From: Fidelibacterota bacterium UBA2980
GTDB taxonomy: Bacteria; Fidelibacterota; Marinisomatia; Marinisomatales; Marinisomataceae
Length of the DNA: 13,725 nucleotides
NCBI GenBank assembly: GCA_002348725.1
Contig: DEAO01000014.1
Coordinates: 14,126-27,850 of the forward strand
Direction of reading: 5' to 3'
Shown here: positions 6,771 to 11,962 of the stretch, one piece after another
How the letters are laid out: each line of letters starts with the position of its first letter
Position numbering within the stretch: position 1 is the first letter of the stretch
The notes under the pieces: generated by a model
The model's input: only the letters and a program-made list of their open reading frames with translations
Databases searched by the model: none
What the model was told of the DNA's origin: nothing
Program-made: the position numbers and the translations under genes

Positions 6771-8249
6771 TTATGAATATTCTCCAAAAACTTTTCTTAA
6801 AGTATCCGAAATTTCACCAAGAGTACACCTATTCTTTGCACACTCAATAATATATGGAATTAAATTTTCATTTAATTTTGCTTTTTCTTCTAAAATAAGT
6901 AAAGCATGAGTGACTTTTTTATTGTCACGATTTTTTCTAAACATAATTAATGAATCAATTCTATTTTTATCATCTTTTTCTGATATGTTTAAATCAATTT
7001 TCTCTTCATCAACAAATTTGTTCACACCTATTAGTATTTCTTCTTTTTTATCTAATTTATTCTGGAATTCAATTGATGCATTTGCTATTTCTTCTTCTAT
7101 TTCTCCTGTATCAATTAATTTTTCCATTCCTCCTTTTTCGTTGATGTCATCAATTTTTTTTAATACTTCTTTAACTATATTTTTTGTCATATCAGAAATA
7201 ATAATGCTATCACCAATTGGATCAACAAAATCTGTGATATTAGTTTCGTGTGCAATAATTTGTTGGGTTCTTAACGCTAATAATGCATTTTTCTCTGATG
7301 GTAAGCTAATTGCTTCATCTTTGCCATTGGTGTGTATTGATTGCGCACCGCCTAATACTGCTGAAAGTGCTTCTAAAGTAGTTCTTACAACATTGTTATC
7401 AATTTGTTGTGCTGTTAATGTTGACCCTCCAGTTTGTACATGAAATCTACACAATTGAGATTCAGAATTATCTATACCAAACCTATTTTTTACTATTGTT
7501 GCCCAAATTTCTCTTGCTGCTCGGAATTTTGCTATTTCTTCAAAAAAATTGCGATGTGAATTAAAGAAAAATGACATTTTTTTTGTCAATTTTTCTATAT
7601 CAATCCCTCTTTCTTTTGCATGGTTTACATATGTAATTGCATTTGCAAAAGTGAATGCTAATTCTTGAATTGCTGTACTCCCTGCTTCTCTTATATGGTA
7701 ACCCGATACAGAGATTGCATTCCATTTAGGTAAGTTTGATTGGCAATATTCAAATATATCAGTAGTTAGTTTTAAAGATGGTTCAATTGGGAAAATATAT
7801 GTTCCTCTAGCAATATATTCTTTTAAAATATCGTTTTGTATAGTTCCTCTAAGCTTTTTCAGTTCATAGCCTTTTTCTTCTGCGAATGCTATATAAAATG
7901 CTAATAAGATTGGTGCAGTTGAATTAATAGTCATCGATACTGAAACTTTTTCCAAATTAATTTGATCAAATAATAATTTTATGTCGTCAATGTTAGAGAT
8001 TGGTACTCCTGATTTGCCAATTTCACCAATAGACATTTCGTGATCTGAATCATAGCCAATTTGAGTAGGTAAATCAAATGCTACAGACAAACCACTTACT
8101 CCGCTATTTAGCAAAGATAAAAAACGTTTATTAGATTCTTTTACAGATGAAAAACCAGCATATTGTCTCATAGTCCAAAGTTTTGTTTGATACATATCTT
8201 TATAGATGCCTTTTGTGAATGGAAAATTACCTATCTTTTTTTTCGACAT
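6771..8249 (-). CDS. mcmA: Methylmalonyl-CoA mutase, large (catalytic) subunit
   Basis: It interconverts methylmalonyl-CoA and succinyl-CoA using adenosylcobalamin, at the end of propionyl-CoA breakdown. The 492 residues form the catalytic TIM-barrel part only; the B12-binding domain must come from a separate subunit, which is not in this window. Motifs in order are LWTMRQYAGFSS (24-35), GLSVAFDLPTQIGYDSDHEM (53-72), GTIQNDILKEYIARGTYIFP (135-154), ISVSGYHIREAGS (179-191) and FRFHVQTGGSTLT-type sequence near 265. Y30, R148 and H185 align, at a constant offset of 59, with Y89, R207 and H244 of the Propionibacterium enzyme. That favours methylmalonyl-CoA over isobutyryl- or hydroxyisobutyryl-CoA, where these positions differ. 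The N-terminus is about 30 residues shorter than many homologues. Its ATG lies only 31 bases from the divergent gene at 8281. Confidence 0.93.
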   Translation of the reverse strand: MSKKKIGNFPFTKGIYKDMYQTKLWTMRQYAGFSSVKESNKRFLSLLNSGVSGLSVAFDLPTQIGYDSDHEMSIGEIGKSGVPISNIDDIKLLFDQINLEKVSVSMTINSTAPILLAFYIAFAEEKGYELKKLRGTIQNDILKEYIARGTYIFPIEPSLKLTTDIFEYCQSNLPKWNAISVSGYHIREAGSTAIQELAFTFANAITYVNHAKERGIDIEKLTKKMSFFFNSHRNFFEEIAKFRAAREIWATIVKNRFGIDNSESQLCRFHVQTGGSTLTAQQIDNNVVRTTLEALSAVLGGAQSIHTNGKDEAISLPSEKNALLALRTQQIIAHETNITDFVDPIGDSIIISDMTKNIVKEVLKKIDDINEKGGMEKLIDTGEIEEEIANASIEFQNKLDKKEEILIGVNKFVDEEKIDLNISEKDDKNRIDSLIMFRKNRDNKKVTHALLILEEKAKLNENLIPYIIECAKNRCTLGEISDTLRKVFGEYS

Positions 8250-8280
8250 AATGGGTTAATTTAATCCTAAAATTAGAAAC
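8250..8280. promoter_or_regulatory. 31-base divergent intergenic region with facing -10-like motifs
   Basis: On the plus strand TAAAAT (8268-8273) stands seven bases before the ATG at 8281. On the minus strand TAAATT (about 8258-8263) stands eight bases before the mcmA ATG. Neither start has a Shine-Dalgarno. The spacing would suit leaderless or nearly leaderless transcripts in both directions, with -35 regions lying in or near the opposite gene. These are motif matches in very A/T-rich DNA and so are tentative. Confidence 0.4.
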
Positions 8281-8808
8281 ATGGAATATTCTCGAATCCA
8301 AAAAATTATTTATTGGTTGAAATGCAAGAAGCATTTTCCTGATATTCAACAATCATTTAAATATAATGAGAAACAATCAGGCTCTATCATGATTTTATTA
8401 CCTGATACAGATATTGCATTTGATTTTTCGGAATTAATTTTAAATCAAGCTACTTCAGAAATAAATGATAAGATTATTTTTCTTGTAAAAGACTCTTTAG
8501 CCAAATTTTATTCTGAAAGATTACAGAAATATTCAAGATTATACAGTTACAAGGATATTGATTCATTAGGATTACCAAATGAGTGGTTTATTGATGAAAT
8601 TAAAAAAGAAAATTATCAAAATATGATTGATTTAAATATTGCTTTCAGTGCATTTTCGTCTTTTTTAGTACGATCATGTAACTCTGAGGTAAGAATGGGT
8701 TTTAATTATGATAATTCAAAAAAATATTATAATGTTATACTTGATAAGAATTATCAAAAAGATTTAAATGGAACATTTGATATGATTGGGCAGTTTATAA
8801 AAAAATGA
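8281..8808 (+). CDS. Unrecognised protein, coupled to the beta-helix protein gene
   Basis: I do not recognise this 175-residue protein. It starts with a basic, aromatic N-terminus (MEYSRIQKIIYWLKCKKHF). An alpha/beta-looking stretch follows (GSIMILLPDTDIAFDFSELI, about 35-54, then KIIFLVKDSLAKFYSERL). A second block reads MIDLNIAFSAFSSFLVRSC, then EVRMGFNYDNSKKYYNVIL. The pattern of a hydrophobic strand with DLN, then small residues and R-GF, faintly recalls the N-terminal half of heptosyltransferase-like (GT9) folds or Bacteroidota DUF6913. No catalytic motif is convincing. There is no signal peptide or clear membrane helix. Its stop overlaps the next start as ATGA (8805-8808), so the two products are very likely made together. 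Confidence 0.8.
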   Translation: MEYSRIQKIIYWLKCKKHFPDIQQSFKYNEKQSGSIMILLPDTDIAFDFSELILNQATSEINDKIIFLVKDSLAKFYSERLQKYSRLYSYKDIDSLGLPNEWFIDEIKKENYQNMIDLNIAFSAFSSFLVRSCNSEVRMGFNYDNSKKYYNVILDKNYQKDLNGTFDMIGQFIKK

Positions 8809-9557
8809 AAAATTTTATATCAGAGATTATTTTATTTGATCAAAAATCTTCTGTAGAGGATATGCAATTCCCTTGGGAAATAATTAATAATATTTCAAAT
8901 ATTTTTACAAATCAGTCTAATGCTTTTAAAAATTATGAGAATGTCATTATCAATACAGAAAATGGACCAGTGATTATCGATGATAGTGCTACTATTGAGC
9001 CATTCAGTGTTTTAAATGGACCTTTATTTATTGGCAAAAATTGTCTTATTAAATCTCATTCTACTATCTCAAACTGTATTATTAATCATCATTGTAAAAT
9101 TTCTGGAGAAATACACTCTTCAATATTCCATCCATATTCCAATAAAGCTCATGAGGGATTTTTAGGACATAGTTTTGTTGGTTCTTGGGTAAATCTTGGA
9201 GCAGGAACCACTACTAGCAATTTAAAGAACAATTACTCTAATGTAAGCGTAAAATGGGATGGAGATTTGATCGATACTGAATCAATTTTCTTTGGTTCAA
9301 TCATTGGTGATCATGTAAAAACAGCAATTGGAACTAATTTGAACACTGGTACTGTAATTGGAGTGGGATCTAATATTGTCTCTCAATCATTTCCTCCACG
9401 ATATATCCCTCCATTTTCTCTTTACTATAAAGGCAAAGTTACAAAGATATCATTTGATGATTTTTGTGAAACAGCTGAAAAAGTAATGTCAAGAAGAGAA
9501 AAATCTTTTTCAATAGAAGAAAAAGAGAGATTACATAATATTTATAAAACTTGTTGA
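8805..9557 (+). CDS. GlmU-like left-handed beta-helix protein lacking the nucleotidyltransferase domain
   Basis: This is a 250-residue hexapeptide-repeat (left-handed beta-helix) protein. Repeats run from about residue 55 to 195 (VIIDDSATIEPFSVLNGPLF, then FIGKNCLIKSHSTI and others). The family block YSNKAHEGFLGHSFVGSWVN (111-130), with LGAGTTTSNLKNNYSN behind it, corresponds to the acetyltransferase region of GlmU. K114, H116 and N142/Y144 sit where GlmU has acetyl-transfer residues. The wording closely resembles the FCB-group GlmU-family or putative sugar nucleotidyltransferase proteins, as I recall them. Those proteins are near 390 residues and begin with a nucleotidyltransferase domain, which is absent here; only a linker-like IILFDQ...FPWEIINN precedes the helix. 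The role is probably sugar acylation in envelope synthesis, but the substrate is unknown. Confidence 0.85.
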   Translation: MKNFISEIILFDQKSSVEDMQFPWEIINNISNIFTNQSNAFKNYENVIINTENGPVIIDDSATIEPFSVLNGPLFIGKNCLIKSHSTISNCIINHHCKISGEIHSSIFHPYSNKAHEGFLGHSFVGSWVNLGAGTTTSNLKNNYSNVSVKWDGDLIDTESIFFGSIIGDHVKTAIGTNLNTGTVIGVGSNIVSQSFPPRYIPPFSLYYKGKVTKISFDDFCETAEKVMSRREKSFSIEEKERLHNIYKTC

Positions 9558-9589
9558 CTCGCTGAAGAACATCTAATATCTTCACCTCT

Positions 9590-9994
9590 ATGAGTGAAAT
9601 ACCAAATTTGGATCAAATTGACGAAGTTTTAAGTCCTTGTTGTGATGAGGAGATTAAAGTTTCTCAAATTGGGGAAAAATTAAAATGCCCTCTTTGTAAT
9701 ACTAATTTAAAACAAAGATTGTTTTTACCATTCCTTGAATATTTGATGGAAAATGGACATGTTGAAAACTTAGATTTTTTTGATTTAGATCTTTATAATC
9801 AAGATAAAGAAAGCTTAGACACTGAAGATGAAGATTTAGATTTAGATAAATATGAAGTTAAAAAAGACAGTCTAAACATTTATGAGGAAGATAAAAAATT
9901 TGACAATTCTGATTCAGAGACAAAAGATTCTATTGATGAATCAGCTGTTTCTAGTGATTGGACAAAGTTTGCCACCGAGGACGAGCAAGATTAA
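9590..9994 (+). CDS. Small acidic zinc-ribbon protein, function unknown
   Basis: The 134-residue protein has two clear parts. Residues 1-60 hold a probable zinc ribbon: SPCCDEEIKV (C17, C18), followed by LKCPLCNTNL (C33, C36). The spacing suits a CxxC-type treble-clef or ribbon fold with one partner taken from the CC pair. A short hydrophobic helix follows (FLPFLEYLMENG). From residue 63 the chain is strongly acidic and low-complexity, rich in Asp, Glu and Ser, and likely disordered, ending TKFATEDEQD. No family is recognised. Such proteins often bind nucleic-acid-associated or ribosomal partners, but that is speculation. It lies 32 bases after the beta-helix gene. The structured intergenic region and the etf operon follow. 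Confidence 0.8.
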   Translation: MSEIPNLDQIDEVLSPCCDEEIKVSQIGEKLKCPLCNTNLKQRLFLPFLEYLMENGHVENLDFFDLDLYNQDKESLDTEDEDLDLDKYEVKKDSLNIYEEDKKFDNSDSETKDSIDESAVSSDWTKFATEDEQD

Positions 9995-10008
9995 AACCGC
10001 GATTTTGC

Positions 10009-10038
10009 TTTACAATTCATAATTCTTAATGCTAAATT
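10009..10038 (+). promoter_or_regulatory. Candidate promoter before the noncoding hairpin region
   Basis: TTTACA (10009-10014) and TAAATT (10033-10038) are separated by 18 bases, a sigma-70-like arrangement. Transcription would begin near 10045, at the AACCGC that precedes the inverted repeats. This is a weak match in A/T-rich DNA; it matters because nothing coding follows within 170 bases. Confidence 0.35.
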
Positions 10039-10049
10039 GATAGAACCGC

Positions 10050-10139
10050 AAGATTTTTTCAGGCTATAAAATCTTGAAAGATTGAAAGAATTCCCCCGCT
10101 ATCAACTTTCCTTTATAGCCTGTTTTATTATATAAACAG
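10050..10139 (+). ncRNA. Overlapping inverted repeats: candidate small RNA or complex terminator
   Basis: Three inverted repeats overlap here. CAGGCTATAAA (10060-10070) pairs perfectly with TTTATAGCCTG (10112-10122). Inside it GAAAG/CTTTC (10076-10080, 10106-10110) and TTGA/TCAA (10082-10085, 10102-10105) continue the stem. That gives about 20 pairs closed by a 16-base loop containing CCCCC. A shorter perfect hairpin, AAGATTTT/AAAATCTT (10050-10057, 10068-10075), shares bases with the left arm, so the two cannot form together. CTGTTT/AAACAG (10120-10125, 10134-10139) overlaps the right arm. The long stem is followed by TTTTATTAT, which suits termination. It may end the zinc-ribbon transcript, or be a separate RNA of about 85 bases. 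I recognise no known RNA family. Confidence 0.45.
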
Positions 10140-10154
10140 ATCAATTTTTTTCTT

Positions 10155-10183
10155 TTGCTTCATTTAATGAATAGGATTATATT
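10155..10183 (+). promoter_or_regulatory. Candidate promoter of the etfBA operon
   Basis: TTGCTT (10155-10160) and TATATT (10178-10183) with an ideal 17-base spacing form the best sigma-70-like promoter in the window. Transcription from about 10190 would give a leader of some 30 bases before etfB, with GGAAAA just upstream of the ATG. This also argues against the open frame starting at the TTG at 10155. Confidence 0.6.
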
Positions 10184-10220
10184 GATAATTAGACTGAGTA
10201 GTCGGTTTTTTGGAAAAACA

Positions 10221-10988
10221 ATGAAAATAGCTGTATTAACAAAAGCAATACCAAGTTATGAGTCAAGCATTCGTGTCGATTCTTCTGGAAGTTGGATTGA
10301 TGAATCTGTCGTAAATTTTGTCGTCAATGAAAGTGATTCTTATGCCCTGGAAGAAGCTCTGCAAATCAAAGAAAAATTAAATGATGATACAGAAGTTGTA
10401 GTTGTAATAATGGGCAATGAAAATAATACCTCAAAAGTATTAAAAGATGGTTTAGCAAAAGGAGCTGATAGAGGAATTTTTATTAATAATGAAAATATTG
10501 ATACTGATCCTTTATCAATTGCAAAACTTTTTTCTGAAAACCTTAAAGAAGAGTCATTTGATTTGATTTTTTCTGGTTTACAATCAGATGATTTAGGTTC
10601 AGGACAAACAGGTGTTCTTATCGGAGAGCTCTTGGGTATGTCTACAGCTACGCTTGGGATTGAAACCAAGATGGAAGATGGTAATATTAAAGTCAAACGT
10701 GAATTAGAATCAGGTTGGTTTCAGTGGGTAACTCTACCGTTTCCAGCTAGTATTTCTATTCAATCAGGCATTAACGAACCTCGATATCCATCTTTAAAAG
10801 GAATTATGGGCGCTAAAAGAAAAGATGTTAAATCTCTTAATATCAGCTCATCAGGTGATAATAAACAAAAATTTATTGAATTATTTATTCCAAAAACTGA
10901 AAAAGTTACGGAGCGAATCACCGGTGATGTCGATTCTATTGTTGCAAGAATGTTAGATATATTAAAAAATACTCTAAAGGTTATTTAA
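10221..10988 (+). CDS. etfB: Electron transfer flavoprotein, beta subunit
   Basis: It is one half of the soluble EtfAB dimer that collects electrons from acyl-CoA dehydrogenases. The 255 residues start MKIAVLTKAIPS and contain DSYALEEALQIKEK (39-52), GLAKGADRGIFI (77-88), the AMP/FAD-proximal loop GLQSDDLGSGQTG (119-131) and the subunit signature EPRYPSLKGIMGAKRKD (186-202). All are in family order, and the length is typical. I chose the ATG at 10221-10223. A longer frame reaches back to a TTG at 10155, but that overlaps the likely -35 and adds no family-like residues. The stop shares one base with the etfA start (TAATG), so the two subunits are translationally coupled. Glutaryl-CoA dehydrogenase at 4419-5588 is a likely donor. 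Confidence 0.94.
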   Translation: MKIAVLTKAIPSYESSIRVDSSGSWIDESVVNFVVNESDSYALEEALQIKEKLNDDTEVVVVIMGNENNTSKVLKDGLAKGADRGIFINNENIDTDPLSIAKLFSENLKEESFDLIFSGLQSDDLGSGQTGVLIGELLGMSTATLGIETKMEDGNIKVKRELESGWFQWVTLPFPASISIQSGINEPRYPSLKGIMGAKRKDVKSLNISSSGDNKQKFIELFIPKTEKVTERITGDVDSIVARMLDILKNTLKVI

Positions 10989-11953
10989 TGATACTCGTTG
11001 TATTAGAAAATCAAAGAGGAAATATTCATGCTTTTAGTAAGGAAGCAGTTGTTGCCGGTCAACAATTGTCTGAGAAGCTTGGTTTGGATTTATCTATTTT
11101 ATGTTTAGGAGAAAATGCTAGTTCTTTAAGAGAACAAGCGTCTGATTATAGCGCAAAAAATTTAATTTTAGCACAACATGATTTAATTAATTCTTATTCT
11201 GCTGATGGTTATTCTAAAGCATTAGCTCAGGTCATATCTGAATTGTCACCAAAATATGTTCTTATGGGTCATTCTTATATGGTACGTGATTTTTTACCGC
11301 GAGTAAGCGCAAAACTTGATATACCATTTGTAAGTGATATTATTACGGTTGACTATAATAGTGATTCTCCAATTTTTTCACGACAAGTTTTTAATGCAAA
11401 ACTTGCTACAAAAGTTGAAGCAACTTCAGATACAGTGCTTTTAAGTTTTCAATCTGCAGCATTTTCTTCTGATGGTATGCAGATTGGAGGATCAGAAAAT
11501 CAATCAGATTTTTCAGTTAATCTTGAAGCAAGTGATATAAAGTCACAAAGCGAAGCTGAATTTCAAGAGTCTGCTTCAGGCGTAGATTTAACAACGGCCG
11601 AATTAATCGTTTCTGTCGGAAGAGGAATCGAAAGCCAAGATAATTTGCCTTTAGTTGAATCACTCGCATCAGCGATGGGCGCAGAAATTGCTTCTTCAAG
11701 ACCTGTAGTTGATATGGGTTGGTTACCTCCTTATAGACAAATTGGGAGTTCTGGCCAGGCTGTTTCACCAAAATTATATCTTTCTGTTGGAATTTCGGGG
11801 GCTATTCAACATGTTGTTGGAATGAAAGGTTCAAAAACAATTATGGCAATCAATAAAGATGAAGATGCTCCAATATTTGAGATTGCAGATTATGCAGTCA
11901 TAGGTGACTTAATGGAAATTGTTCCAAAGCTCACCGAAGAGATTCAAAAATAA
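10988..11953 (+). CDS. etfA: Electron transfer flavoprotein, alpha subunit
   Basis: This is the FAD-carrying partner of EtfB. The 321 residues begin MILVVLENQRGNIHAFSKEA, as the N-terminal domain of the family does. The C-terminal FAD domain is complete: IVSVGRGIES (207-216), SSRPVVDMGWLPPYRQIGSS (236-255), GQAVSPKLYLSVGISGAIQH (256-275), MKGSKTIMAINKDEDAPIF (279-297) and DYAVIGDL (301-308). The start overlaps the etfB stop by one base. The next gene, an HdrD-like membrane protein, begins nine bases after the stop, giving a compact etfB-etfA-oxidoreductase operon. There are no extra ferredoxin domains and no bifurcating partner in the operon, so ordinary dehydrogenase-to-quinone transfer is more likely than electron bifurcation. 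Confidence 0.95.
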   Translation: MILVVLENQRGNIHAFSKEAVVAGQQLSEKLGLDLSILCLGENASSLREQASDYSAKNLILAQHDLINSYSADGYSKALAQVISELSPKYVLMGHSYMVRDFLPRVSAKLDIPFVSDIITVDYNSDSPIFSRQVFNAKLATKVEATSDTVLLSFQSAAFSSDGMQIGGSENQSDFSVNLEASDIKSQSEAEFQESASGVDLTTAELIVSVGRGIESQDNLPLVESLASAMGAEIASSRPVVDMGWLPPYRQIGSSGQAVSPKLYLSVGISGAIQHVVGMKGSKTIMAINKDEDAPIFEIADYAVIGDLMEIVPKLTEEIQK

Positions 11954-11962
11954 CAGATTAAA

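Noticed and set aside
6910..7443. 177-codon plus-strand open frame opposite mcmA
   Set aside because: It lies wholly antisense to conserved mutase sequence, and its Ser/Phe/Ile-rich translation is what the complement of Lys/Glu-rich coding DNA gives.
10044..10130. Known riboswitch, 6S RNA or SRP RNA in the etf upstream region
   Set aside because: I could not match the loops or stems to the conserved cores of these families, and a promoter-like site lies between the structure and etfB, which argues against an etfB leader riboswitch.
10155..10220. Extended N-terminus for etfB from the TTG at 10155
   Set aside because: The added 22 residues do not look like the family, the TTG overlaps a good -35 hexamer, and the ATG at 10221 begins the canonical MKIAVLTK sequence.
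10340..10696. 118-codon minus-strand open frame inside etfB
   Set aside because: It is the antisense of a clear etfB sequence with no family signal of its own.
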